Shown here: positions 1-7,952 of the stretch, piece after piece | Layout of the letters: each line of letters begins with the position of its first letter | Numbering within the stretch: position 1 is the stretch's first letter | NCBI GenBank assembly: GCA_002412795.1 | Contig: DHVS01000038.1 | Span: forward strand, 62,001-126,000 | Direction of reading: 5' to 3' | Source of the DNA: a bacterium UBP2_UBA5202 | Lineage (GTDB): Bacteria; Edwardsbacteria; AC1; EtOH8 | DNA length: 64,000 nucleotides | Position numbers and translations under genes: made by a program | Notes under the pieces: generated by a model | What the model was told of the DNA's origin: nothing | What the model saw: only the letters and a program-made list of their open reading frames with translations | The model's database searches: none

Positions 1-474
1 CTTTCCCAGGGCCCAGACCGCGGCCATTTCGGTGGCCCCGATGCCGAAGGAGAAGGCGCCCAAGGCCCCGTGGCTGGTGGTGTGGCTGTCGGTGCCCACC
101 AGGACCGAACCCGGCAGGACGTAGCCGTTCTCCGGCAGTATCTGGTGGCAGATCCCGCCCTCGTCGCCACGGATGTCGTGGAACTTGGTGATGCCCTGCT
201 TGGCCACGAACTCGCGGATCTTCTTCTGGTTCCCGGCGGTCTTGGAGCTCTCGGCCGGCACCCGGTGGTCAAAGATGATGGCGATGCGGGACGGGTCCCA
301 CACTTTGGCCTCAATCCCGGTGCCCTGGTAGATGTCCGAGAACTGGTTGATCACCAGCGCGCCGTTCTCGTGGGACATGGCCAGGCTGACCTTGGGCTCG
401 ACCACGTCGTTCACTTTGACTGATGCCTGGCCGGTGGCTTTGGCCAGGATCTTTTGGACCATTGTCATTCCCAT
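1..474 (-). CDS. Aconitase/isopropylmalate dehydratase family large subunit (LeuC/HacA type), truncated by window edge
   Basis: The frame runs off the left edge; only the first 158 codons are present. The ATG at 474 sits 8 bases after an AAGGAG ribosome binding site. Visible family motifs are MSHENGALV, FDHRVPAES and GTDSHTTSHGALGAF, which belong to the substrate and Fe-S region of [4Fe-4S] hydro-lyases that isomerise hydroxy-tricarboxylates. The compact N-terminus matches the LeuC/HacA subfamily, which works with a separate small subunit (not visible). An isocitrate dehydrogenase lies on the same strand upstream, so a role as aconitase or homoaconitase is as likely as leucine synthesis; this is inference. 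Family assignment is firm, substrate is not. Confidence 0.9.
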   Translation of the reverse strand, partial: MGMTMVQKILAKATGQASVKVNDVVEPKVSLAMSHENGALVINQFSDIYQGTGIEAKVWDPSRIAIIFDHRVPAESSKTAGNQKKIREFVAKQGITKFHDIRGDEGGICHQILPENGYVLPGSVLVGTDSHTTSHGALGAFSFGIGATEMAAVWALGK

Positions 475-560
475 TCGGGCTCTCCTTATATTACCGTTTA
501 TGATGTAAAGCTTCTCATCCGCAGATTAACGCAGATATTTCAATAATCATATGTGTCTCG

Positions 561-587
561 GTGTCACTTCGATAAGCTCGGTGCAAC
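561..587 (-). repeat. Short interspersed repeat, GCAC-GAGC-TCGAAGTG type
   Basis: In the gap between the dehydratase gene and the recombinase fragment, the minus strand reads GTTGCACCGAGCTTATCGAAG followed by TGACAC. It closely matches the plus-strand copy at 7997-8020 and a diverged copy inside the terminator at 19566-19588. The ends (CAC..GTG) are weakly palindromic. The rest of 475-602 contains no gene. Confidence 0.5.
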
Positions 588-602
588 TCTCTGCGGCCAA
601 TC

Positions 603-1238
603 TTAGATCTCCCTGGCCGGGGTCAGCACCTGCTCAAAGTAAAACTTGATGGCGCTCATGGCCTGGTTCCTATAACTCCCGGACACGCCCTTCTCGCCGC
701 TCAGGTATTCCAGGTAAGCCTTGATCTCCGCCGGACCCAGTTCCTGGGGCGGCCGGTGCCCAGTATGGGCCAGCAGCAAATTAAAATGAGACACATAGAC
801 CCGGATGGTGGCCTCGCTGTAATTGCGCTGGCGGAGCTGTTCCAGGTACTCCGGCGGCAGGGCCGGGCTTTGGGACGATGAACGCCTTCTTTTTCTCCCG
901 TCCGTCCGGGGCCCGTCAGCGCTCCGTCTGGCCCGCCGGCCGGGCGGGGGAGAGTCGCTTACTTCGGCCAGGCCGTCCAGCTTGGCTTGCAGGAAGGCCA
1001 GCCAGTTATCCCGCCAGGGCATCAGGCCCTCATGGGATCCGGCCCGCCAGTGCAGGCTGGGCAGCCTCTTTTTGATCTCGGCTAACGAGATCTCATCAGC
1101 GATGTCCAGCTTGATCCATTTCCGGCCCAGATGGGTGATGGGTTCGCAGTAGATGGTCATCCGGCCAGCCGCTTGCTCTGGTTGGGTTCCGGGGATGTCG
1201 TGAGTTCCGTCGTTCATTATATTCTTCGTATCCGTCAT
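603..1238 (-). CDS. Truncated tyrosine recombinase: N-terminal domains only, no catalytic domain
   Basis: 211 residues. The last ~85 residues (PPEYLEQLRQRNYSEATIRVY to FYFEQVL) form the SAM-like core-binding domain of XerC/D or integron-type tyrosine recombinases. The first ~100 residues resemble the small extra N-terminal domain seen in some of these enzymes, followed by an Arg/Ser-rich linker. A complete enzyme continues for about 170 more residues with the R..H-x-x-R..Y catalytic domain; here the frame stops just after the core-binding domain, and no remnant of the catalytic part is visible in 475-602. The ATG follows the stop of the lyase fusion after 3 bases, implying translational coupling. 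It is either an integrase relic or a retained DNA-binding fragment; catalysis can be excluded. Confidence 0.75.
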   Translation of the reverse strand: MTDTKNIMNDGTHDIPGTQPEQAAGRMTIYCEPITHLGRKWIKLDIADEISLAEIKKRLPSLHWRAGSHEGLMPWRDNWLAFLQAKLDGLAEVSDSPPPGRRARRSADGPRTDGRKRRRSSSQSPALPPEYLEQLRQRNYSEATIRVYVSHFNLLLAHTGHRPPQELGPAEIKAYLEYLSGEKGVSGSYRNQAMSAIKFYFEQVLTPAREI

Positions 1239-1241
1239 TAA

Positions 1242-3347
1242 TTAAATTGCCGCTTTTTCCTTCATGGCCTTGATCTCTTCCGCGGTGTAGCCCAGCTGGG
1301 TCAGGATCTCCTGCTGGTGCTGGCCCAGGGTCGGGGGCGGGGCGTCAATGCTGGCCGGGGTGGCCGAGAACTTGGCCGACAGGTTGAACAGCTTCAGCTC
1401 GCCCAGGTCCGGGTCCCTGATGGTCTCGATGGTCTTGCGGTACTTCACCTGCTCGGCATTGAGCGCCTTTTCCAAGCTGTAAATGTCGCCCGAGGGGACG
1501 CCCTTGGCGTTGAGAACCTCGACCCAGTGCTCGGTGGTCTGGGTTTTCAATTTTTCCTCCAGCAGCGGGGTCAGCAGTTTTCGGTTCTTCTTGCGGGTGT
1601 CCCGCTCCTGGAAACGGGGATCGGTCAAGAGTTCCGGCACGCCCAGCACGGTGGCCAGATCCTCCCACTGCTTCTGCTGGTTGGCCGCGATGTTGATGTA
1701 GCCGTCCTTGGTGACGAAAGTGCCCGAGGGGGCTGCGGTGAAGTTGTCGTTGCCCATCACCACCGGCTGCTGCCCGCCGATCAACAGATTGGCGGCCACC
1801 CAGCCCATCAGCGGCATGATGGAATCCAATAATGCGATGTCTATGAACTGGCCCTCGCCGGTCTTCTCCCGGTAATACAGGGCGGCCATGATGGCGAAGG
1901 CGGCGTTAAGCCCGCCCACCGTGTCGCAGACCGGGAAGCCGGCCCGCAAGGGGTGCAGGCGCTCGTCGCCGTTGACGTCCATCTCGCCTGACAGGCCCTG
2001 GATGATCTGGTCGTAGGCCGGCTTAAAGGCGTCGGGCCCGGCCTGGCCGAACCCTGAGATGGCACAGTAGACTATCTTGGGGTTGACCTTCCTGATCTCG
2101 GCGTAGGAGAAGCCCAGCCGGTCCATCACGCCGGGGCGGAAATTCTCCACCAGCACGTCGGCGGTCTTCAGCAGTTTGCGGAAGATCTCCTTGGCCTCTT
2201 CGGCCTTCAGATTTAAAGTGATGGATTTCTTGTTGGCGTTCTGGGCCAGGAAGGAGGTGCCCATCAGCTTCTGGTTCAGGGCCGGGACCGCCCCCAGCTT
2301 GCGGGCCAGGTCGCCGCCATCGGGGTTCTCGATCTTGATCACCTCGGCCCCCAGCAGGGCCAGGTGCATGGTGGAAAAGGGCCCGGACAGGACGTTGGTC
2401 ATGTCCAGCACCCGGATGTTCTGCATCATTTTTTTAGGCCTCGGTTTGATTAATGGTCCCGATTTAAGGATGGAACCCGGAAGCTCGCGGCCCAGGAAAT
2501 CCTGAACCTCTTTTGATATCTCCAGCAGTTTGAAGAGGTCAACGTCGGTCCGTTCCTCTTCCCTCTGCAATACGTGGACGAAGTCCTCGGTGGCCACGTT
2601 GCCGGCCGCCACCTTGGTGAAGGGGCATCCGCCCAGGCCCCCGAAGGCGGTCTCGATGTACTTGACCCCGGCCTGCATGGCAGCGAAGATGTTGGCCATC
2701 CCCAGCCCGTAGGTGTTGTGGAAATGGCAGGCCAGTTCCACTGTGGGGTCCATCTTCCGGATGGCGCTGAAAAGCCTGATAACCTGGGCCGGGTCGGCGT
2801 GGCCGGCGGTGTCGGCCAGGCTGATGTTCCTGATCCCGGCCTCCAGATACTTTTGGACCATGGCCAGCACCTTGTCCTCGGGAATGGCCCCGTCGAAGCC
2901 GCAGCCGAAGGCCGACTGGACCGAGGCCTGGACCTTTTTGCCGGCGGCCTGGGCCTTTTTGGCCATCGACAGGATCTGGCCCATGGCCTTGTCCGGGCTC
3001 ATTCCGGTGTTCTTCTGGCTGTGGGTCTCGGAGGCCGAGACCCCCATGCAGAACATCTCCACCCCGCAGGCCAGCCCGCGCTCGAAACCCTTTTCATTGA
3101 GCACCAGGCCGGAGAGAACGGTCTGGGGGTTCTTCTTTCCGTTCTTGGCATAGTGTTCGAACAGGTCGTCGGTGTCGGCCATCTGGGGCACTTTTTCCTT
3201 GTGGACGAAGGAACCCACCTGGATGATGTCCACTCCGGAATCCATCAGGGCGTCGATCCACCGGATCTTCTGCTCGGTGGGTACGGTCTTCTTCTCTATT
3301 TGAAAACCGTCCCGCAGGCCCACTTCGTGAATGAAGATTTCAGGCAT
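1242..3347 (-). CDS. HMG-CoA lyase-like domain fused to a family III CoA-transferase
   Basis: 701 residues. Residues 1-300 are a DRE-TIM barrel of the HMG-CoA lyase type: HEVGLRDGFQ (R12, D13), metal ligands in CHFHN (H208, H210) and the lyase signature GGLGGCPF with catalytic C241. Residues 310-701 are a CaiB/BaiF (family III) CoA-transferase, with RVLDMTNVLSGP at its start, ENFRPGVMDRLGF, and the expected catalytic Asp at D475 in FPVCDTVGG. The architecture implies that one polypeptide moves CoA from a donor such as succinyl-CoA to a hydroxy acid and then cleaves the thioester to acetyl-CoA plus a 2-oxo acid, or the reverse. Citramalate, 3-hydroxy-3-methylglutarate or citrate are candidate acids; the neighbours (aconitase-like, isocitrate dehydrogenase) make the citrate branch worth testing. 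Domain calls are firm, substrate unknown. Confidence 0.88.
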   Translation of the reverse strand: MPEIFIHEVGLRDGFQIEKKTVPTEQKIRWIDALMDSGVDIIQVGSFVHKEKVPQMADTDDLFEHYAKNGKKNPQTVLSGLVLNEKGFERGLACGVEMFCMGVSASETHSQKNTGMSPDKAMGQILSMAKKAQAAGKKVQASVQSAFGCGFDGAIPEDKVLAMVQKYLEAGIRNISLADTAGHADPAQVIRLFSAIRKMDPTVELACHFHNTYGLGMANIFAAMQAGVKYIETAFGGLGGCPFTKVAAGNVATEDFVHVLQREEERTDVDLFKLLEISKEVQDFLGRELPGSILKSGPLIKPRPKKMMQNIRVLDMTNVLSGPFSTMHLALLGAEVIKIENPDGGDLARKLGAVPALNQKLMGTSFLAQNANKKSITLNLKAEEAKEIFRKLLKTADVLVENFRPGVMDRLGFSYAEIRKVNPKIVYCAISGFGQAGPDAFKPAYDQIIQGLSGEMDVNGDERLHPLRAGFPVCDTVGGLNAAFAIMAALYYREKTGEGQFIDIALLDSIMPLMGWVAANLLIGGQQPVVMGNDNFTAAPSGTFVTKDGYINIAANQQKQWEDLATVLGVPELLTDPRFQERDTRKKNRKLLTPLLEEKLKTQTTEHWVEVLNAKGVPSGDIYSLEKALNAEQVKYRKTIETIRDPDLGELKLFNLSAKFSATPASIDAPPPTLGQHQQEILTQLGYTAEEIKAMKEKAAI

Positions 3348-3389
3348 GTTTGTCTGATATAAGGTTTGTGGTTAATAACCAGGAGGAGT

Positions 3390-3450
3390 GTCATTCCTGC
3401 GAAAGCAGGAATCCATTTATTTTCTGGATTCCCGCCTGCGCGGGAATGAC
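3390..3450. repeat. 61-bp nested palindrome with dRS3-like core
   Basis: Two 26-bp arms (3390-3415 and 3425-3450) are imperfect inverted copies, beginning GTCATTCC and ending GGAATGAC. Each arm is itself a small hairpin. The right arm contains ATTCCCGCCTGCGCGGGAAT, which fits the ATTCCC-N8-GGGAAT form of the Neisseria dRS3 repeat; such elements also occur widely elsewhere. It fills most of the gap between the isocitrate dehydrogenase and lyase-fusion genes and could form a strong mRNA hairpin that separates their expression. Confidence 0.75.
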
Positions 3451-3468
3451 AATGAAAAGCACGAAAGG

Positions 3469-4587
3469 TTACAGTTTCTTGGCGATGGCCTCGGCCATTT
3501 CCAGGGTCTTGGTGCTGCCGCCCATGTCGTAGGTCCGGGCCTGGCCTTCCTTGATCACCTCGGCCACGGCCTGCTCTATCTTGTCGGCCTTGTCGGTCTC
3601 GCCCAGCCAGGTCAGCATCATCTTGGCGGCCAGAATGGTGGCGATGGGGTTGGCCTTGTACATGCCGGCGTATTTGGGGGCCGAGCCGTGGGTGGGTTCG
3701 AATACCGCCAGCTTCTGGCCGATGTTCCCCGAGCAGCCGAAGCCCAGGCCGCCCACCATCTGGGCGCACAGATCGGACACGATGTCGCCGAACATATTGG
3801 TGGCTACCAGCACCTCGTAGTTCATGGGGTTCTTCAGCAGCCACATGCAGATGGCGTCGATGTTGGCGTCGTCGCACTGGATGCCGGGATAGTCCTTGGC
3901 CACTTCCTTGCCGATCTCCAGGAACAGTCCCTCGGTGGCCCGCACCACGTTGGCCTTGTGGATGATGGTCACCTTCTTGCGGTTGTATTTTTTGGCGTAC
4001 TCAAAAGCCGCCCGGATGATCCGTTCCGAACCCTTGCGGGTGTTGATCTTGCAGGTGATGGCGTACTGGTCCAGGGCCACGTCCTTGAAGGCGGCAAAGC
4101 CCTTGGCATTCTTTGAAAGGACATCCTTGACCTCCTGGGGCACAGGACTGAATTCCACGCCGGCGTACAGGTCCTCGGTGTTCTCCCGGAACACCACCAG
4201 GTCAATGCCTTCTTTGTAGTTGATGGGATTGCCGGGATAGGCCTTGCAGGGCCTTAAGCAGTTGTACAGGTCGAACAGCTGCCGCATCCGGACGATGGGC
4301 GAGCGGTAGACCATTCCTTTGCCCTGAAGTTCGGGAATGAGTTCCTTTTCGGCGGCCTTGACCGGCTTGGAGGTGATGGCTCCGAACATGGCGGCGTCCA
4401 CCCTGCCCAAAAGGTCAATGGTCCGCTGGGGGAAGGCTTCGCCCTCCTTGCACCAGAACTCCCAGCCGATGTCGCCGTGGGTGTATTCGGCGTCGAATTT
4501 GACTGCGTCCAGCACTATCTTGGCGGCTTCCATGACTTCGATTCCGATGCCGTCTCCCGGCAGCCAGGCTATCTTGTACTTGGCCAT
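3469..4587 (-). CDS. Isocitrate dehydrogenase (isocitrate/isopropylmalate dehydrogenase family), probably NADP-dependent
   Basis: 372 residues from the ATG at 4587, which follows AAGGAGACCCTC; an in-frame ATG at 4647 lies next to the promoter and lacks such a site. The protein starts with the family nucleotide-loop sequence AWLPGDGIG. VVFRENTEDLYAGVEF is the isocitrate-dehydrogenase version of the substrate loop, unlike the isopropylmalate form. The C-terminal part has ATNMFGDIVSDL and EPTHGSAPKYAG; the Lys-Tyr after HGSAP is the pair that contacts the 2'-phosphate of NADP in the E. coli enzyme, so NADP is favoured (inference). It oxidatively decarboxylates isocitrate to 2-oxoglutarate. It is the first gene of the block that continues to the lyase fusion and the aconitase-like gene. 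Confidence 0.88.
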   Translation of the reverse strand: MAKYKIAWLPGDGIGIEVMEAAKIVLDAVKFDAEYTHGDIGWEFWCKEGEAFPQRTIDLLGRVDAAMFGAITSKPVKAAEKELIPELQGKGMVYRSPIVRMRQLFDLYNCLRPCKAYPGNPINYKEGIDLVVFRENTEDLYAGVEFSPVPQEVKDVLSKNAKGFAAFKDVALDQYAITCKINTRKGSERIIRAAFEYAKKYNRKKVTIIHKANVVRATEGLFLEIGKEVAKDYPGIQCDDANIDAICMWLLKNPMNYEVLVATNMFGDIVSDLCAQMVGGLGFGCSGNIGQKLAVFEPTHGSAPKYAGMYKANPIATILAAKMMLTWLGETDKADKIEQAVAEVIKEGQARTYDMGGSTKTLEMAEAIAKKL

Positions 4588-4623
4588 GAGGGTCTCCTTG
4601 TGAATATGTTGATTATTGTTTTT

Positions 4624-4644
4624 ATAATCTTTTGGTAAGATTAT
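4624..4644. promoter_or_regulatory. Perfect 8-bp inverted repeat, candidate operator of the isocitrate dehydrogenase promoter
   Basis: ATAATCTT and AAGATTAT flank a 5-base centre, placed just after the -10 box at the expected transcription start. A repressor bound here would block initiation. The site differs from the ATATAGCTATAT palindrome in front of the adjacent ArsR gene, so the regulator is not identified. Confidence 0.5.
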
Positions 4645-4645
4645 C

Positions 4646-4675
4646 ATTTTACCTTAAATAAATGCATTATGTCAA
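4646..4675 (-). promoter_or_regulatory. Sigma-70 type promoter for the isocitrate dehydrogenase block
   Basis: On the minus strand TTGACA (4675-4670) and TAAAAT (4651-4646) are separated by 18 bases. The start would fall near 4640, about 50 bases before the ATG at 4587. Confidence 0.6.
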
Positions 4676-4726
4676 GTGAAACTGGTTCAGGGAATTTGCC
4701 GCCCCCGTTGCTCCGCAGTCCGGTGG

Positions 4727-5074
4727 TCACTGCGATTTCTTTATCTTCCGGCGGTCCGCTTTTTTCATTTTTTTATGGTCCTCGTTCACCATGTTGTCCT
4801 GGTTGGCCCACTGGGTGATGTGCTTCAGCAGGACCGGGACGTACTCGTTGGCGGCCGCCGAGGAAAGCCGGTAATTGATCCACAGGGCTTCCCTTTTATC
4901 CTCGACCAGTCCGGCGTTCTTCAGCTGATGGAGGTGCCGGGAGACGCAGGGCTGGGAGATGCCCAGCACCGAGGTCAGCCCGTTGACGCTCATGGGCTTC
5001 TCCTGCAGCATCTTCAGGATCCGGATCCGGTTCTGGTCCCCCAGGGCCTTGAACACTTTTACCAAGTTCTTCAT
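4727..5074 (-). CDS. ArsR/SmtB-family transcriptional regulator
   Basis: 115 residues with a winged helix: FKALGDQNRIRILKML, then the recognition helix ISQPCVSRHLHQLKNAGLV and a wing (EALWINYRL). The classical ArsR metal motif ELCVCDL is replaced by MSVNGL. One Cys remains in the recognition helix, so arsenite-type sensing by CxC is unlikely. The C-terminus is a highly basic tail (KKMKKADRRKIKKS). An AT-rich palindrome in front of the gene (5096-5107) suits autoregulation. The downstream isocitrate dehydrogenase has its own promoter, but read-through is possible. The effector cannot be told from sequence. Confidence 0.88.
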   Translation of the reverse strand: MKNLVKVFKALGDQNRIRILKMLQEKPMSVNGLTSVLGISQPCVSRHLHQLKNAGLVEDKREALWINYRLSSAAANEYVPVLLKHITQWANQDNMVNEDHKKMKKADRRKIKKSQ

Positions 5075-5095
5075 ATGTTCCGCCTCGATATGCTT

Positions 5096-5107
5096 ATATA
5101 GCTATAT
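5096..5107. promoter_or_regulatory. 12-bp palindrome ATATAGCTATAT, probable ArsR-family operator
   Basis: A perfect palindrome lies about 22 bases before the start codon of the ArsR-type gene, inside a run of ATATA repeats (to 5117). AT-rich dyads of this type are typical ArsR/SmtB operators. Confidence 0.55.
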
Positions 5108-5225
5108 GGATATATAAATGATATCAAAATCCCGGCCTGTTGTCAAGCAGATTCTTTTGGACCAACCCCCGGGGAGAAATGTTTCGGGCAATGCAGAAAC
5201 GGAGGGTAAAACTCCGGTTTTCGGC

Positions 5226-5255
5226 TTGCACAAACGGCCTATTTTGTGATATCAT
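5226..5255 (+). promoter_or_regulatory. Probable promoter of the C26 hydrolase gene
   Basis: TTGCAC and TATCAT separated by 18 bases, ending 43 bases before the ATG at 5299. Confidence 0.45.
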
Positions 5256-5298
5256 AACAGGTTGAACCCGAAAGCTAACTCAAACTCCGGCATTGGTT

Positions 5299-6036
5299 AT
5301 GAACAAAAATATCAAGTCTCCGGTCATAGGGATGACAGCCCTGCGCAGTCCCGATCAGACCAGCTACCACCACATTCTGACCGGGCCCTATGTCCGCTGC
5401 ATCACGGCGGCCGGGGGCTATCCGATCGTCCTGCCGGCGATAGTCGGCCGTTGTCAGGAAGCCCTGTCCTTGGTGGACGGCCTGCTGCTGATCGGCGGCG
5501 GCGACATAGAAGGGAAGCACTTGGGAGCGGAGAACCATCCCAAGGCAAAATTCTTCAACCCTTTGCGGGACGAGTTCGAGCTGGCCATCATAAAGCTGGC
5601 TGCCCAATGGAAGATGCCGATGCTGGGCATCTGCCGTGGCCTGCAGATCATGAACATCGCCCTGGGGGGCTCGCTGTACCAGGACATCAACGACGAGCAG
5701 GGCACGGCCTTTGACCACATGCGGGAAAAGACCCCGGACCTGCCGGTGCATGCGGTCAGCATCGCGGCCGAAAGCTGTCTGGCCTCCATCCTGGGGACCA
5801 CCTCGCTTTCGGTCAACAGCGTTCATCATCAGGCGATAAAAGATGTTTCCTCCAAACTCAAAGCCGTGGCCTGGGCCCCGGACGGGGTGATAGAGGCGGC
5901 CGAGGCCTGCGGGGATTCCGGTTTCATGCTGGGAGTGCAGTGGCATCCGGAGCGGATCGCGGAAAAACAGCCGGAGCAGCTGAGATTGTTTGAAAGATTT
6001 ATCGGGGCGGCGGGAAACTATGCACAAAGGAAATAG
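5299..6036 (+). CDS. Gamma-glutamyl-gamma-aminobutyrate hydrolase family protein (class I amidotransferase fold, peptidase C26)
   Basis: 245 residues from the ATG at 5299 (an in-frame TTG two codons earlier is possible; neither has a strong ribosome binding site). The class I glutamine amidotransferase triad is present: nucleophile Cys in MLGICRGLQIMN (about C112), and His plus Glu in VQWHPE near the C-terminus. LIGGGDIEGKHLG is typical of the PuuD/C26 group, which hydrolyses gamma-glutamyl amides, for example in putrescine breakdown. No polyamine genes are nearby, so the substrate is open. It stands alone between the ArsR gene and lepA. Confidence 0.85.
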   Translation: MNKNIKSPVIGMTALRSPDQTSYHHILTGPYVRCITAAGGYPIVLPAIVGRCQEALSLVDGLLLIGGGDIEGKHLGAENHPKAKFFNPLRDEFELAIIKLAAQWKMPMLGICRGLQIMNIALGGSLYQDINDEQGTAFDHMREKTPDLPVHAVSIAAESCLASILGTTSLSVNSVHHQAIKDVSSKLKAVAWAPDGVIEAAEACGDSGFMLGVQWHPERIAEKQPEQLRLFERFIGAAGNYAQRK

Positions 6037-6140
6037 TAACTACAGGATACTGACTACCGCATACACTATCCAGTAGCCACAATACAGTAGGATATAAATC
6101 AGTCATAATTTTTAAGACATCATAAAAGGAGCTCGGTCAA

Positions 6141-7952
6141 TTGTCCCAAGATCACATCCGTAATTTCTGCATCATCGCCCATATAGACCACGGGAAATCC
6201 ACCCTGGCCGACCGCCTGCTGGAGGTCACCGGCACCATCATGAAGAAGGACATGCAGGAGCAGGTGCTGGACAGCATGGACCTGGAGCGGGAGCGGGGCA
6301 TCACCATCAAGATGCATCCCATCCGGATGAACTACCGGGCCAAATCCGGGGAAGAATACGTCTTCAACCTGATAGACACCCCGGGCCACGTGGACTTCGG
6401 CTACGAGGTCTCCCGTTCCCTGGCCGCCTGCGAGGGCGCGATCTTAGTGGTCGACGCCACCCAGGGGGTGGAGGCCCAGACCGTGGCCAACCTTTACCAG
6501 GCCGTCAACCATAACCTGACCATCATTCCGGTGATCAACAAGGTGGACCTGCCCTCGGCCGAGGTGGAGAGGTGCCGGTCGCAGATCGTGGAGCTCTTGG
6601 GCTGCGATCCTTCCGAAATACTTTTGGCCAGCGCCAAGACCGGCTTGGGCATCCAGGAACTGCTGGAGGAGATCATCGTCCGGGTGCCGGCGCCCAAAGG
6701 CGAGGCCCTGTCCCCTCTCAAGGCCCTGATCTTCGACTGCATCTTCGACGTCTATCGCGGCGCGGTGCCCTACATCCGGATCGTGGACGGCCGGCTGGAG
6801 AAGGGGATGAGGATCAGGCTTTTCTCCAACCAAAAGGAATTCGAGGTCACCGAGGTGGGCACTTTGGGGATGGGGATGCATCCCAAAACTTCGCTGGAAC
6901 AGGGCGAAGTGGGTTACGTGGTGGGCGGGATCAAGACCGTCTCCGAAGCCCGGGTGGGCGACACCGTCACCGACGCCCGGAACCCGGCCCCGGAGGCCCT
7001 GCCGGGCTACAAGCAGGTGAAGCCCATGGTCTACGCCGGGCTGTATCCCACCGAGAACCAGCAGTACCCCGACCTGCGGGTCGCTTTGGAAAAACTGGTC
7101 TTGAACGATTCCGCCCTGCATTACCAGCCCGAGACCTCCAGCGCTTTGGGGTTCGGCTTCCGCTGCGGGTTTTTGGGCATGCTCCACATGGAGATAGTCC
7201 AGGAGCGGCTGGAGCGGGAATACAACCTGTCGCTGATCAACACCGTGCCCAACGTGGAATACCGGGTGATCCAGACCGACGGCCAGGTGCTGGTGATAGA
7301 CAACCCCTCCGACCTGCCCAACGAGGTCAAGGTGGAGATGATAGAGGAGCCGTTCGTCAACGCCGAGATAGTGGTGCCGGCCGAGTTCATCGGCAACATC
7401 ATGAAGCTGGGGCAGGACCGGCGGGGCATCTACCAGAAGCTGGAATACCTGGACCCCACCCGGGCCCTGCTGTTCTATCAGTTTCCGCTGTCCGAGATCA
7501 TCTTCGATTTTTACGACAAGCTGAAGAGCCTGTCCAAGGGCTACGCCTCGCTGGATTACGAGTTCCTGGAGTACCGCCAGTCCGACCTGGTGAAGCTGGA
7601 CATCCTGATCAATGGCGACCCGCTGGACGCGCTTTCGGCCATCATCCACAAGGACCACGCCCAGGAATGGGGCAAGCGGCTGGCGGTGAAGCTGCGCAAG
7701 ATCATCCCCCGCCAGCAGTACGAGGTGGCCATCCAGGCGGCCATCGGCAGCCGGATCATCGCCCGGGAGAGCGTCAAGCCCTACCGCAAGAACGTGATCG
7801 CCAAGTGCTACGGCGGCGACATCAGCCGCAAGCGCAAACTGCTGGAGAAGCAGAAGGAGGGCAAGAAGCGGATGAAGCAGGTGGGCAATGTGGAGATCCC
7901 GCAGGAGGCGTTCCTGGCGGTGCTGAAGGTGGGCGACGAGGAAAGCGAGTAA
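6141..7952 (+). CDS. lepA: Elongation factor 4 (LepA), ribosome back-translocating GTPase
   Basis: 603 residues, the normal LepA length. It begins at a TTG, with AAAAGGAG about 10 bases upstream; an ATG start would lose the G1 motif. GTPase motifs: AHIDHGKSTLADRLL (G1), RERGITI (G2), DTPGHVDFGYE (G3) and NKVDLPSAE (G4). The LepA-specific C-terminal domain is intact (CYGGDISRKRKLLEKQKEGKKRMK). It associates with the ribosome and affects elongation under stress. It appears monocistronic, with repeat-rich, gene-poor DNA after it. Confidence 0.97.
   Translation: MSQDHIRNFCIIAHIDHGKSTLADRLLEVTGTIMKKDMQEQVLDSMDLERERGITIKMHPIRMNYRAKSGEEYVFNLIDTPGHVDFGYEVSRSLAACEGAILVVDATQGVEAQTVANLYQAVNHNLTIIPVINKVDLPSAEVERCRSQIVELLGCDPSEILLASAKTGLGIQELLEEIIVRVPAPKGEALSPLKALIFDCIFDVYRGAVPYIRIVDGRLEKGMRIRLFSNQKEFEVTEVGTLGMGMHPKTSLEQGEVGYVVGGIKTVSEARVGDTVTDARNPAPEALPGYKQVKPMVYAGLYPTENQQYPDLRVALEKLVLNDSALHYQPETSSALGFGFRCGFLGMLHMEIVQERLEREYNLSLINTVPNVEYRVIQTDGQVLVIDNPSDLPNEVKVEMIEEPFVNAEIVVPAEFIGNIMKLGQDRRGIYQKLEYLDPTRALLFYQFPLSEIIFDFYDKLKSLSKGYASLDYEFLEYRQSDLVKLDILINGDPLDALSAIIHKDHAQEWGKRLAVKLRKIIPRQQYEVAIQAAIGSRIIARESVKPYRKNVIAKCYGGDISRKRKLLEKQKEGKKRMKQVGNVEIPQEAFLAVLKVGDEESE

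Noticed and set aside
2574..3362. Long plus-strand frame opposite the lyase fusion
   Set aside because: It is the antisense shadow of a well-supported gene with family motifs; composition is Gly/Leu/His-rich with no recognisable domain.
6444..7658. 404-codon minus-strand frame opposite lepA
   Set aside because: Shadow of lepA in GC-rich DNA; low-complexity His/Gly/Leu composition and no family match.
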